From: Actinopolymorpha singaporensis
GTDB lineage: Bacteria; Actinomycetota; Actinomycetes; Propionibacteriales; Actinopolymorphaceae
Direction: 5' to 3'
Length of the DNA stretch: 64,000 bases
Assembly: GCF_900104745.1 (NCBI RefSeq)
Contig: NZ_LT629732.1
Span: 1,909,981 to 1,973,980, forward strand
Shown: piece after piece, positions 35,227 through 45,032 of the stretch
Layout of the letters: the number at the start of each line of letters is the position of its first letter
Numbering within the stretch: position 1 is the stretch's first letter
Notes under the pieces: generated by a model
Told to the model about the DNA's origin: nothing
The model's database searches: none
Seen by the model: the letters and a program-made list of their open reading frames with translations, nothing else
Made by a program: the position numbers and the translations under genes

Positions 35227-38184
35227 GTGGAAGCGCCGCTCGCCCTTTACCGTCGCTACCGGCCGCAGACGTACGCCGAGGTCATCGGCCAGGATCACGT
35301 CACCGAGCCGCTGCAGCAGGCGCTGCGCAACAACCGCGTGCACCATGCGTACCTCTTCTCCGGTCCGCGTGGATGCGGGAAGACCACCAGCGCCCGGATC
35401 CTCGCCCGCTGCCTGAACTGCGAGGTCGGTCCCACTCCCGAGCCCTGCGGTGAGTGCCAGAGTTGCCGCGACCTGGCCCGTGGCGGGCCCGGCAGCATCG
35501 ACGTGATCGAGATCGACGCGGCCAGCCACGGTGGTGTGGACGACGCTCGCGACCTGCGCGAGCGGGCGTTCTTCGCGCCGGTGTCCTCGCGCTACAAGAT
35601 CTACATCGTCGACGAGGCGCACATGGTGACCACGCAGGGCTTCAACGCCCTGCTCAAGCTGGTCGAGGAGCCGCCGGAGCACCTGAAGTTCGTCTTCGCC
35701 ACGACCGAGCCCGAGAAGGTCATCGGCACGATCCGGTCCCGTACCCACCATTACCCCTTCCGGCTGGTTCCGCCGAAGGTGCTGCAGGAGTACCTCTCCG
35801 ACCTGTGCGAACGCGAGGGCGTGCCGGTCGAGCCGGCCGTCCTGCCGCTGGTGGTCCGGGCCGGGGCCGGGTCCGTCCGCGACACCCTGTCGGTGCTCGA
35901 CCAGTTGATCGGCGGTGCCGGAGACGACGGCGTGACGTACGCCCGGGCCGTCGGGCTGCTCGGCTACACCCACGAGTCGCTGCTGGACGAGGTGGTCGAC
36001 GCGCTCGCGGCCGGCGACGGCGGCAGCGTGTTCACCGTCGTCGACAAGGTGATCGAGTCCGGGCAGGATCCCCGGCGCTTCGCCGAGGACCTGCTGCGGC
36101 GGTTGCGTGATCTGGTGATCGTCTCGGCTGTGCCCGACGCCATCGAACGCGGCCTGCTCGAAGGGCCGGCCGACCAGGCCGAACGCCTAACGGCCCAGGC
36201 CGCGCGTTTCGGCACCGCGGAGCTCACCCGGGCCGCCGACCTGGTCAACGACGGTCTGAACGAGATGCGCGGCGCGACCGCGCCCCGCCTGCACCTGGAG
36301 CTGATCTGCGCGCGGATCCTGCTGCCGGCGGTCGACGACAGCGAGCAGGGCCTGCACGCCCGGCTCGACCGGCTCGAACGCCGGCTGTCCATCGCGGGCG
36401 GGGAGAACGTGCCGTCGGCGGCCGGCCCGAGTGGTTCGGGGGGTTCGGCCGGCTCGGCACGTTCGGCCGGACCGGCTGGGGGCGCGGCCGCCGCGCGGGA
36501 CCAACTGGGCAGGGGCCAGGCGGGGCAACGGCCGTCGGGGGGCGGCGGTCGCGAAGCGGCACGCAACACCCTGAACACCGAGCGCCCGTCCAGGTCGGGG
36601 TCAGGGGAGCCCGCCGGCCGCGACACGGACATCTCCGCAGCGCCGTCGGCCTCCCCGCAGCGGCCTTCCGCGCGGCCGCCGGCGGCCGGCTCGGCCGGCT
36701 CGGCCGGCTCGGTTCCGGTGGAGACCTCGCCGCCGGAATCCCCGACGCAAGGTCCCGACGCCGGTGGCGCGGGGCCGGAGTCCGCACCGCCGGACGGCCC
36801 TCGGCCCTCGGCCGCCGAGGCGGCCGCTGCCGACTGGGGCACACCCCAGGCTCCGCACGAGCCCTCCGACGCGTCGGCCGCCGGCACATCCGTCGACCAG
36901 GCCGGTTGGTCGGCGCCCGCGCCTCCCGCCGAGCCGACGGCGAGGTCCGCCCCGGGTCGAGCCGCGCCGGGCGGCTCCGGCGCAGGGGGATCCGCGCCGA
37001 CGGAGTCGGACTCGGACGCCGCGGTATCCGGTGGGGCGGCTCCGGATGGCACGGGGTCGCCGGGCGCCCTGGGAATCACCGACGTACGACGGCTGTGGCC
37101 GGACGTCCTCGAGGCGGTGAAGGGAAAGCGCCGGTTCAGCTGGGTGATGCTGAGTCAGAACGCCCACGTCGCCGACCTGCATGGCAACACGCTCACTGTC
37201 GCGCTGGTCAACGCCGGGGCGAGGGACTCCTTCACCCGCAGCGGCAGCGACGAACTGCTGCGGCAGGCCCTGCGGGACGTGTTGGGCGTCGACTGGCGGG
37301 TCGAGGCGATCATCGATCCCTCGGGCGGTGCCGGTGGCTCGGGTGGCTCGGGCGGCTCGGGACCAGGTGGGCCGGGGTCGGGCGGTTCGGGCTCGGGCAG
37401 AGGCGGCCACGGCCCGCCGGCCGGCGGTGCCGAACCCCGCGGCGGTGCATCCGGCGGTGGTCCTTCGGGTGGTCGGGCGGCAGCCGACCGGGGTGGTGGC
37501 GATTCTCCGGGTTCGGCACGTACGCGGCAGGGCGGCGACGCGGCCGACGACGGCAGAGGTGAGCCGGCTGCGACGAACGGCCGCTCCTACAACAGCTTCG
37601 CCGGGGCGCCGCCCGAGGCGCGAGACCCGGCCGGTCAGGACGACGGGTGGCCGAGCCCGGCGCCGGTGCCGGGCTCCACCCCGGACCGCGAGCCTGCATC
37701 CGTTCGCTCAGCCGACGAAGGGTTCCCCGCCGACACCCCCGCAGATGAGGACCGATCTGCTGGTGACCGTTCTCCTGGTGACCGAACCCGCGGCGAGCGT
37801 GCCCGCGGCGAAGATCGGGGCGGCGCGGACCGCCCGAACCCCCCGGACCAGGCCGGTACTTCCGCGCGGGACAACGGCTCCGGCTGGGCCGACGTGGCCG
37901 TCTCCACCCCGGGCGGCTCGGCAGCTGTCGATCGCAACGCCGGCGCCGAACAGCCCCGTGCCGCCGGCAGCCAGGGGAACGGATCGCGCCCGATGTCCAG
38001 CGCCCGGGCCCGAGCCGCCGCAGCGGCGGGTAGTACCCCCCGTCCGGCCGAGCCCACGCACGATCCCGACAGCGATGTCGACCCGGACACCGACAACTCG
38101 TTGTCCGACGACCCCAGGTCCCACACCGCCCTTCTCGAGCGCGAGTTCGGCGCCCAGTTGATCGAGGAGATTCCCCTCAACTAG
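35227..38184 (+). CDS. dnaX: DNA polymerase III subunit gamma/tau
   Basis: Clamp-loader ATPase. N-terminal AAA+ module: Walker A GPRGCGKTTSARILARCLN, zinc cysteines in CLNC...PCGECQSC, Walker B YIVDEAHM, sensor region FVFATTEPEKVIGTIRSRTHHYPF; domain III ends near residue 385. Residues about 615-695 (ITDVRRLWPDVLEAVKGKRRFSW...) are the tau-type C-terminal domain. GTG 35227 fits the family N-terminus (LYRRYRPQTYAEVIGQDHV); an upstream GTG at 35203 would add eight residues. The 985-residue length is unusual: Gly/Ser/Pro-rich regions of about 220 and 290 residues flank the tau-like domain, versus under 600 residues total in mycobacteria. Confidence 0.96.
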   Translation: MEAPLALYRRYRPQTYAEVIGQDHVTEPLQQALRNNRVHHAYLFSGPRGCGKTTSARILARCLNCEVGPTPEPCGECQSCRDLARGGPGSIDVIEIDAASHGGVDDARDLRERAFFAPVSSRYKIYIVDEAHMVTTQGFNALLKLVEEPPEHLKFVFATTEPEKVIGTIRSRTHHYPFRLVPPKVLQEYLSDLCEREGVPVEPAVLPLVVRAGAGSVRDTLSVLDQLIGGAGDDGVTYARAVGLLGYTHESLLDEVVDALAAGDGGSVFTVVDKVIESGQDPRRFAEDLLRRLRDLVIVSAVPDAIERGLLEGPADQAERLTAQAARFGTAELTRAADLVNDGLNEMRGATAPRLHLELICARILLPAVDDSEQGLHARLDRLERRLSIAGGENVPSAAGPSGSGGSAGSARSAGPAGGAAAARDQLGRGQAGQRPSGGGGREAARNTLNTERPSRSGSGEPAGRDTDISAAPSASPQRPSARPPAAGSAGSAGSVPVETSPPESPTQGPDAGGAGPESAPPDGPRPSAAEAAAADWGTPQAPHEPSDASAAGTSVDQAGWSAPAPPAEPTARSAPGRAAPGGSGAGGSAPTESDSDAAVSGGAAPDGTGSPGALGITDVRRLWPDVLEAVKGKRRFSWVMLSQNAHVADLHGNTLTVALVNAGARDSFTRSGSDELLRQALRDVLGVDWRVEAIIDPSGGAGGSGGSGGSGPGGPGSGGSGSGRGGHGPPAGGAEPRGGASGGGPSGGRAAADRGGGDSPGSARTRQGGDAADDGRGEPAATNGRSYNSFAGAPPEARDPAGQDDGWPSPAPVPGSTPDREPASVRSADEGFPADTPADEDRSAGDRSPGDRTRGERARGEDRGGADRPNPPDQAGTSARDNGSGWADVAVSTPGGSAAVDRNAGAEQPRAAGSQGNGSRPMSSARARAAAAAGSTPRPAEPTHDPDSDVDPDTDNSLSDDPRSHTALLEREFGAQLIEEIPLN

Positions 38185-38336
38185 AGGGGACCCCCGCCTC
38201 GACCAGAGGGACCCGTAACGGACCCGCCCGGCGGACAGGGGTGCACGCTGACCAGGGGGTTTGCCCGGGCGGGCCGGCGGCCGGTCAGCGACACCGGGGT
38301 ACGACGGTCCTTACCGTTGTGGGACCATCAGCGCCT

Positions 38337-39620
38337 GTGCGAAGACCATCCAATCCGTTCGCCGGTATGCCACGCGAGGTTTCCGTCCTCGCCGCGATCG
38401 CCTTCGCGGTAGCCGTCGGTTTCGGAGTGGTAGCGCCGGCACTGCCGGTGTTCGCCCGTGACTTCGGTGTCGGCCACACCGCGGCTGCCGCGGTGATCTC
38501 CGCCTTCGCACTGATGAGGTTCGTGTCGGCGCCGTTGGCCGGGCGGCTGGTCGACCGGATCGGCGAGCGGACCGTCATGCTCGCCGGCATCTTCTTCGTG
38601 GCGGCGTCCTCTGCCATGGCGGGACTTGCCCAGAGCTACCTCCAGCTTCTCGTCCTGCGCTCCGTCGGCGGAGTCGGCAGCGCGATGTTCACGGTGTCCG
38701 CGGTCTCACTGCTGCTGCGGGTCGTGGACGCCGACCGCCGGGGCCGGGCGAACGGGTTGTTCCAGGCCGGATTCCTCGTCGGTGGATTGATGGGGCCCGT
38801 GGTCGGTGGCCTGCTCACCGAGCTCTCGCCACGGCTGCCGTTCTTCGTCTACGGCGCGACGCTCGCGGTGGCCGGCGCGATCGGAGCTCTCTCGCTGGCG
38901 CGCACGACCCTGCACGAGCGGCTCGGCCGGCAGGACGGCGAGGCGAACCGGACGAGCCTGCGGCAGGCGTTCCGCCACCGGGCCTACCAAGCCGCACTCG
39001 TCAGCAACTTCGGCACCGGCTGGGCGTTGTTCGGAGTCCGGTCGAGCCTGATCCCGTTGTTCGTCGTCGAGGGTCTGAAGGTCGGCGCGATCTGGACCGG
39101 AATCGGTTTCCTGGTCGGATCGGTCGCCCAGGCGCTGTCCCTCGTGTCCGCCGGAAAGGTCGCCGACCAGGCCGGCCGTCGTCCGGCGATGATCCTCGGC
39201 GGGTCGGTGGCGTTCGTGGCGATGGTGGTGGTGACGGTGTCGTCCACGGTGCCGACGTACCTCCTCGCGATGGGGCTTTTCGGCGTAGGGGCTGCCTTCC
39301 TCGGTGTCGCCCCGGGTGCGGTGATCGGCGACATCATGCGTGGGCGCGGCGGGCAGGTGGTTGCCGTCTTCCAGATGTCGTCCGACCTGGGCGCGATCGC
39401 CGGGCCACTCGTGGCCGGTGTGCTGGTGGACAGCCTGTCGTTCGGGTCGGCGTTCGGTGCCACCGCGGTGATCCTGGTGTTCGGTCCGCTGCTGGCGTTG
39501 CGGATGCCGGAGACGAGATACGCCCGGCAACCGGAGCTGCCCGAGGACTCCTCCGGCCCGGAGGCGACCACGCGAGGTGAGGACACCCGGCCGGAGGAGT
39601 TCGAGCGCGGCGAGGCCTAG
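38337..39620 (+). CDS. MFS transporter
   Basis: About 427 residues with 12 hydrophobic segments. The loop motif GRLVDRIGERTVM follows helix 2 and GKVADQAGRRPAM occurs at the start of the second half, typical of drug:H+ antiporters. The tail after residue 400 is polar. GTG 38337 is chosen (RRPSNPFAGMPREVSVL); GTG 38319 and ATG 38367 are alternatives and no strong ribosome-binding site decides. Converges on the secreted protein gene across 28 bp. Sits between dnaX and ybaB, which are closer together in many relatives. Confidence 0.88.
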   Translation: MRRPSNPFAGMPREVSVLAAIAFAVAVGFGVVAPALPVFARDFGVGHTAAAAVISAFALMRFVSAPLAGRLVDRIGERTVMLAGIFFVAASSAMAGLAQSYLQLLVLRSVGGVGSAMFTVSAVSLLLRVVDADRRGRANGLFQAGFLVGGLMGPVVGGLLTELSPRLPFFVYGATLAVAGAIGALSLARTTLHERLGRQDGEANRTSLRQAFRHRAYQAALVSNFGTGWALFGVRSSLIPLFVVEGLKVGAIWTGIGFLVGSVAQALSLVSAGKVADQAGRRPAMILGGSVAFVAMVVVTVSSTVPTYLLAMGLFGVGAAFLGVAPGAVIGDIMRGRGGQVVAVFQMSSDLGAIAGPLVAGVLVDSLSFGSAFGATAVILVFGPLLALRMPETRYARQPELPEDSSGPEATTRGEDTRPEEFERGEA

Positions 39621-39648
39621 GGCAGACCTCGGGCCACGCACTCGCCGA

Positions 39649-40449
39649 TCAGCGGCCGGTCACCGGCCGGATGCCGTAGGCGGTTCGGAGCAGGTCGCGA
39701 GCGCCGAACCGCTCACGGTCGACCTTCACCGCCACCCCGACGCCCGGCGCGGCCAGCCAGAACGCGACAGTGTCGTCGTGCCAGCCGGGCTGCCCGTGCT
39801 GCCTGAACGGGTCGAGCCGCCAGGTGGCGGGGTCGCGCTCGTAGTAGTCGGTGAGGTAGTCGCGCAGTGCCTTCGCACTGGTCAGCGACTCCCCGCGCAA
39901 CACGTCGACGGTCAGGTCGACGTGGTAGCCGCCGTCCGCGTCCGGACCGCGCTCCCAGACCCGGCTGCGGTGCTCGACTTCCTCCCACTCGAACTCGAAG
40001 TCGGTGACGAGCTCACCGACTCCCGCCGGGACCGGCCCGACGACGAAGCCGTCCAGCGGACGGCGGGCAGTGTTGTCGTCATCGCCTGTCCACGTGGGGC
40101 ACGGGATCCGGACGCCGACGCACCGGTCGACGCCTCCCCTGAGCTCCGAGTCGGGCATCGCGTTGGCGACGCGGACGGTGGTCGCTGCCTCCGCGGGAGC
40201 GGCGGCCACACCGAGAACGCACACGCCGGCGCCGAGAGTCGCACCCAGGACGGCGGTCAGCCGCGCGACCCGCAGGTGCCGACGCCGGGCCGAAGCGGAT
40301 CCGGTGACGGGCGGCCGCACGGCGATGTCTGCTCCGGTACCACCAGACCGGGCCACTGAAGAGCGGGCCGGCGAGGAGCGGGCCTCGGACGAACGGGCCT
40401 GGGACGAACGAGTGAGCGACGAGTGAGTGGGCGAGGTCGTGGACGGCAT
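39649..40449 (-). CDS. Secreted hypothetical protein
   Basis: 266 residues. A polar N-terminus of about 60 residues with RSSxA repeats and then arginines precedes a hydrophobic signal (LTAVLGATLGAGVCVLGVAAAPAEA). The mature part has two cysteines (DRCVGVRIPC), many Asp/Trp/Tyr residues, and no known domain I recognise. The long preamble is odd for a signal peptide; a GTG close to VARLTAVLG could be the true start. Function unknown. Confidence 0.7.
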   Translation of the reverse strand: MPSTTSPTHSSLTRSSQARSSEARSSPARSSVARSGGTGADIAVRPPVTGSASARRRHLRVARLTAVLGATLGAGVCVLGVAAAPAEAATTVRVANAMPDSELRGGVDRCVGVRIPCPTWTGDDDNTARRPLDGFVVGPVPAGVGELVTDFEFEWEEVEHRSRVWERGPDADGGYHVDLTVDVLRGESLTSAKALRDYLTDYYERDPATWRLDPFRQHGQPGWHDDTVAFWLAAPGVGVAVKVDRERFGARDLLRTAYGIRPVTGR

Positions 40450-40819
40450 GACTTTCCTCCGAGCGTGCGGACGTGACTGAGCGATCGCGATTCATGCTCG
40501 GCGGAGCGGCGGGCCGGCAGCGGCGGCTGCGCGCGCGCTGTGGAGAAACTCGCCGGTGGGACGGTTGTGGACAAAAGCCTGGCCGTCGGGCGAGCGGACC
40601 GGGCGGTCGTTCGCGGTGGTCCCGCGATCGGCTCGCGTCCCGGACAGCCCGAGGGACCGGCATCCCTCCTGGGGGTGCGGCATCGTAGGCTCGTCGTACG
40701 CCGGTCGGTTCGTCTCGAACAGGGCCCGTGTGAGGTCCGCTCGGGCCTGCGCACGGCGACCTCGGGGCGGAGATCTCCGGTGGGAAGAAGCTCCGCGGCC
40801 CAAGACGAGGGAGATCATC
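40450..40819. other. Intergenic region upstream of ybaB-recR
   Basis: 370 bp holding the ybaB promoter area and two DnaA-box-like sequences (annotated separately). Frames are open through it, but codon use is poor; no gene accepted. Confidence 0.6.
40539..40574. promoter_or_regulatory. DnaA-box-like pair upstream of ybaB
   Basis: TGTGGACAA at 40566-40574 is a perfect match to the high-GC DnaA box, and TGTGGAGAA at 40539-40547 differs at one base; both have the same orientation, 27 bp apart. They precede the nucleoid-protein and recombination-repair genes. Confidence 0.45.
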
Positions 40820-41164
40820 GTGTTCCCTGGCGGAACGCCCGACATGCAGCAGCTACTCCAGCAGGCGCAGCAGATGCAGCAGGACCTGATGTCCGCCCAG
40901 GAGGAACTCGCCCAGACCGAGGTCAAGGGCACCTCCGGAGGCGGTCTGGTGACCGCGACCGTCAACGGCGTGGGAGAGCTTCAGGGCATCGAGATCAAGC
41001 CCGAAGCGGCCGATCCCGAGGACACCGAGACGCTGTCCGACCTGGTGGTCGCCGCCGTCCGCGACGCCGCCAACAACGCGCGCGAGCTGGCCTCGCAGAA
41101 GTTGGGACCTTTGGCCCAGGGACTCGGCGGCGGGATGCCGGGCGGCCTGGGACTGCCCGGCTAG
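40820..41164 (+). CDS. YbaB/EbfC nucleoid-associated protein
   Basis: 114-residue DNA-binding dimer ([43 protein letters not shown]). Coats DNA and is almost always beside recR. GAGGGAG just before the GTG at 40820 fixes the start; an open frame upstream has no family match. 69 bp before recR, same transcript likely. Confidence 0.94.
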   Translation: MFPGGTPDMQQLLQQAQQMQQDLMSAQEELAQTEVKGTSGGGLVTATVNGVGELQGIEIKPEAADPEDTETLSDLVVAAVRDAANNARELASQKLGPLAQGLGGGMPGGLGLPG

Positions 41165-41233
41165 GCCGAGACACGGCGAGCCGGCCCACCCAGCGGCGGG
41201 TAGCCGCCCAGCCGCGAGAGAGCAGAGGTACGC

Positions 41234-41833
41234 ATGTACGAGGGCGTGGTCCAGGACCTCATCGACGAGCTCGGTCGGCTGCCCGGGATCGGGCCGAAGA
41301 GCGCCCAGCGCATCGCGTTCCACCTGCTCGCCGCCGACCCCATCGACGTACGCCGGCTGGCCGAGGTGCTCGTCCAGGTCAAGGACAAGATGCGCTTCTG
41401 CGAGGAATGCGGCAACGTCGCCGAGGAGGAACGCTGCCGCATCTGCCGCGACGCCAGGCGCGATCCGTCGGTGCTCTGCGTGGTGGAGGAGCCGAAGGAC
41501 GTCGTGGCGATCGAGCGCACCCGGGAGTATCGCGGCCGTTACCACGTTCTCGGCGGTGCGATCAGCCCGATCGAGGGCATCGGGCCGGACGACCTGCGGG
41601 TGCGGGAGCTCATTCAGCGGCTGGCCGACGGGACCGTGCGGGAGGTCATCCTGGCGACCGACCCCAATCTCGAGGGCGAGGCGACGGCGACCTACCTCGC
41701 GCGCATGCTGGGTCCCATGGGTCTGCGGGTGACCCGTCTCGCCAGCGGTCTGCCGGTGGGCGGCGACCTGGAGTACGCCGACGAGGTCACCCTCGGCCGG
41801 GCGTTCGAAGGAAGGAGACTGCTCGATGCCTGA
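41234..41833 (+). CDS. recR: Recombination protein RecR
   Basis: 199 residues. Helix-hairpin-helix ([20 protein letters not shown]), four-cysteine zinc finger ([16 protein letters not shown]), Toprim domain ([33 protein letters not shown]) and C-terminal Walker-B-like region. Loads RecA at gaps with RecO/RecF. Overlaps the possible upstream start of the next gene by 8 nt. Confidence 0.97.
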   Translation: MYEGVVQDLIDELGRLPGIGPKSAQRIAFHLLAADPIDVRRLAEVLVQVKDKMRFCEECGNVAEEERCRICRDARRDPSVLCVVEEPKDVVAIERTREYRGRYHVLGGAISPIEGIGPDDLRVRELIQRLADGTVREVILATDPNLEGEATATYLARMLGPMGLRVTRLASGLPVGGDLEYADEVTLGRAFEGRRLLDA

Positions 41834-41990
41834 CGTGAACGGCCGACCTGACGTGAACGGCCAGCGCGCCGAGCAGTCGGCGCGGCGCCCGCACACGGGC
41901 CCGCGTGCATCGCGCGGCGTCGCGGGAGGTGACGCGGCAGCCGGCCCGAGGGCCGGCGCGGAGGTCCGGACGGAGACGGGGGGAAGTGAG

Positions 41991-42593
41991 ATGACGACCG
42001 CGAGGTTCGACGAGGCAGCCACCAGCGAGGCACTACCAGGCGAGGCACTACCCGGCGAGACCCCACCCAGCGAGGTGGAGGACTTCGCGCAGGAGATCGC
42101 CGACCAGGTGGAGAGCTTCCTCATCGCCCTGCGCGAGATCGCGCGGGCGGAGGACCTCGCGACAGGCGTGCCCATGCTGCTGCTCGAGGTCAGCCAGCTG
42201 ATGCTGGCCGGTGGCCGGCTGGGCGCGATCAGCGACGTCGTACCCGTCGAGCGCTTCGAACCCGACACCGGGCCTGACCCCGACCTCGACGAGTTGCGCG
42301 AGCGGCTCGGCTATCTTCTCGCCGAGGTCGACGTCTACACCGAGGTGTTCGACCCCTACACCCAGCCGCCGGAGCTGCTCAACGGCCGGCTGTCCGACGA
42401 CCTCGCCGGGATCGCGGCCGCACTGGTGCACGGGCTCAAGCACCACCGGGCCGGACGGATCGACGAGGCCCTGTGGTGGTGGCAGTTCTCCTACCTGTCC
42501 AGTTGGGGAGCCGAGGCGGGCGCGGTTCTCCGCGCGCTGCACTCGGTCATCGCCCACGCTCGGCTGGACTCCGTACGCGAGGAACCCGCCTGA
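41991..42593 (+). CDS. DUF5063 domain protein
   Basis: 200-residue acidic helical protein of a family that follows recR in actinobacteria: EDFAQEIADQVESFLIALREIAR, LLLEVSQLMLAGGRLGAISDVVP, HHRAGRIDEALWWWQFSYLSSWGAEA. Function unknown. ATG 41991 with GGGGGGAAG before it is preferred; ATG 41826 would add 55 low-complexity residues and overlap recR by 8 nt. A short GEALPGEALPGE repeat lies near the N-terminus. Confidence 0.88.
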   Translation: MTTARFDEAATSEALPGEALPGETPPSEVEDFAQEIADQVESFLIALREIARAEDLATGVPMLLLEVSQLMLAGGRLGAISDVVPVERFEPDTGPDPDLDELRERLGYLLAEVDVYTEVFDPYTQPPELLNGRLSDDLAGIAAALVHGLKHHRAGRIDEALWWWQFSYLSSWGAEAGAVLRALHSVIAHARLDSVREEPA

Positions 42594-42629
42594 CCGGCTG
42601 ACGCCGCGACACCTACTGGCAACGACAAC

Positions 42630-42672
42630 GGGCCGACCGGGTGGGCTCCACACCGCCCACCTCGGCCGGCCC
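42630..42672. terminator. Bidirectional terminator-like hairpin
   Basis: Arms 42630-42646 and 42655-42672 are nearly complementary (one bulged base and a G-T pair) with an 8-nt loop, placed midway between the converging DUF5063 and VOC genes. Confidence 0.65.
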
Positions 42673-42710
42673 GCGTCAGGCCGGCACCTGCCCTGGACCC
42701 CTGGACCTCT

Positions 42711-43136
42711 TCAGGAGGTCGGCGTCTTGTGCTGTACGAACCGGAAGTGGTTGCCGAACGGGTCCCGCGCACCGCAGTCGATGCCGTAGTCCCGGTCGGT
42801 CGGCTCGTCGGTGAACTCGACCCCCTTGGCCCGCAGCGTCTCGTACGTCTTGTGGCAGTCGTCGGTGGTGAAGCCGACGGTGAATCCCAGTGCGCCCTTG
42901 GTGACGAGCTCCCGGATCTGCGCGGCGGTGGCCTCGTCGTGGGACGGCGGCCCGGGCTTCTCCAGCAGGATGTCCCGGTCGGAGTCGCCTGGGACGCGCA
43001 CCGTCAGCCAGCGCATGAAACCGAGGTCGATGTCGGCGCTGACCTCGAGACCGAGCTTGCCGACGTAGAAGTCGAGGGCCTCGTCCTGGTCGAGGACGAA
43101 GATCTGTGAAATTCGCGTGGTGGTGAACATGGGCAT
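42711..43136 (-). CDS. VOC (glyoxalase-like) family protein
   Basis: 141 residues with paired beta-alpha-beta-beta-beta modules (TTTRISQIFVLDQDEALDFYVGKLGLEV; GARDPFGNHFRFVQ). Resembles glyoxalase/bleomycin-resistance proteins; substrate unknown. ATG 43136 overlaps the AraC stop by one base; ATG 43130 also possible. AraC-VOC pairs of this kind are common in actinobacteria. Confidence 0.9.
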   Translation of the reverse strand: MPMFTTTRISQIFVLDQDEALDFYVGKLGLEVSADIDLGFMRWLTVRVPGDSDRDILLEKPGPPSHDEATAAQIRELVTKGALGFTVGFTTDDCHKTYETLRAKGVEFTDEPTDRDYGIDCGARDPFGNHFRFVQHKTPTS

Positions 43137-43566
43137 CAACCTACGGAGTCCGGCGTACGGCCGCTTCTCCGAAACTGCTCACTGCTGACCCGGGTCCACG
43201 CCCGCACGAAACACGACGGGGCGGCCAGCCGGGGCGACTCCGCGCGGTACTCCGAGGGCGACTTGCCCACGATGTCCCGGAACGTCCGGCTGAAGGTACC
43301 GTGGCTGCCGAAGCCGACCGCGAAGCAGATCTCGGTCACCGGCGCGTCGGTCTCGCGGAGCAGGAACATCGCGCGCTCCACCCGGCGGCGCTGCAGGTAG
43401 CGGTGCGGGGTCTCCCCGAACGTCGCCCGGAACGTCCGGATGAAGTGCGCCGGCGAGACGTGCGCGATCCGGGCCAACGCGGCGACGTCGAGCGGCTCGG
43501 CGTACGCACGGTCCATCGCGTCCCGGGCGCGCAGCATCCTGCGGTTCGACTCCTCGGTCGCCCGGC

Positions 43567-43570
<4 letters not shown>
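43136..43570 (-). CDS. AraC-family regulator, DNA-binding domain only
   Basis: 144 residues that are almost entirely the two-helix-turn-helix AraC domain (LDVAALARIAHVSPAHFIRTFRATFG, VTEICFAVGFGSHGTFSRTFRDIVGKSPSEYR). No ligand domain, so activity may depend on expression level or the VOC partner. Start ATG overlaps the GtrA stop by 4 nt and its stop touches the VOC start. Confidence 0.92.
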
Positions 43571-44145
<575 letters not shown>

Positions 44146-44232
44146 CTGCCGCAATCTACCCAGGTCGCCACGGCGCAGGCACCCGCGGCCGCCGTCGGGT
44201 GCCTCGGGACAGCGCAGGGCGAGGAGCAGAGG

Positions 44233-44994
44233 TCAGCCGGGTAGCCGGCGCCAGACCGCGCGCGGGGCGAGGCGGAGCACACCGAACACCAGGCGAAGCT
44301 TCGCCGGCGCCCACACCGTCTCCCGGCCCTGCGCGAGCCCGGTGACGACGGCCTGCGCGACCTCCTCCGGCCCGGTGGCGAACGGCGCCTCCGGCAGGCC
44401 CTCGGTCATCTGGGTACGCACGAAGCCGGGCCGCACCACCATCACCCGCGCCCCGGAACCGGCGAGCGCGTCGCCCAGGCCCTGCGCGAACCCGTCCAGC
44501 CCCGCCTTGGCCGCGCCGTAGACGTAGTTGGCCCGCCGGACCCGGACCCCGGCCACCGACGACAGCACCACCAGCGTCCCGTGTCCCTGGGCGCGCAGCC
44601 GGCCCGCGACCGCGAGGCCGAGGCTGACGTGCCCGGCGAAGTTGACCACCGCGGCGTCGGCGGCGCTCTGCGGATCCTGCTCGTACGCGGGGGTGGAGCC
44701 GAGCACGCCGGCCGCGTCGATCACGACGTCCAGGTCGCCCAACCGGGCGGCGGCAGCGTCGACCACCGCCTGGTGCGTGTCCGGGCGGGTGACGTCGAAC
44801 TCCAGTCCGTCGACCAGCGTCGCGCCGCACTCGCGCAACCGGGCCACGGCGTCCGGGTCGGGCTTGCCGCCCCGGACGGCGAGCAGCACCGACCGGGCGC
44901 CGCCCTCGACCAGGCGGCGGACGACGGCCAGGCCGATCTCGCTGCGGCCACCGAACAACAGGACGGTGTCCACGCCGCCAACGGCGTTCTTCAC
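44233..44994 (-). CDS. dprE2: Decaprenylphosphoryl-2-keto-ribose reductase (SDR)
   Basis: 253-residue short-chain dehydrogenase that reduces the keto intermediate made by DprE1 to decaprenyl-phosphoryl-arabinose. NAD-binding motif VLLFGGRSEIGLAVVRRL (the SDR Gly motif in DprE2 form), catalytic Ser (VLSSVAGVRVRR) and YxxxK (YVYGAAKAG). GTG at 44994 with AAGGAG six bases upstream. Follows dprE1 by 38 bp. Confidence 0.9.
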   Translation of the reverse strand: MKNAVGGVDTVLLFGGRSEIGLAVVRRLVEGGARSVLLAVRGGKPDPDAVARLRECGATLVDGLEFDVTRPDTHQAVVDAAAARLGDLDVVIDAAGVLGSTPAYEQDPQSAADAAVVNFAGHVSLGLAVAGRLRAQGHGTLVVLSSVAGVRVRRANYVYGAAKAGLDGFAQGLGDALAGSGARVMVVRPGFVRTQMTEGLPEAPFATGPEEVAQAVVTGLAQGRETVWAPAKLRLVFGVLRLAPRAVWRRLPG

Positions 44995-45032
44995 GACGGT
45001 CTCCTTCGTACTCCTCCGTACGGTCAAAAAGG

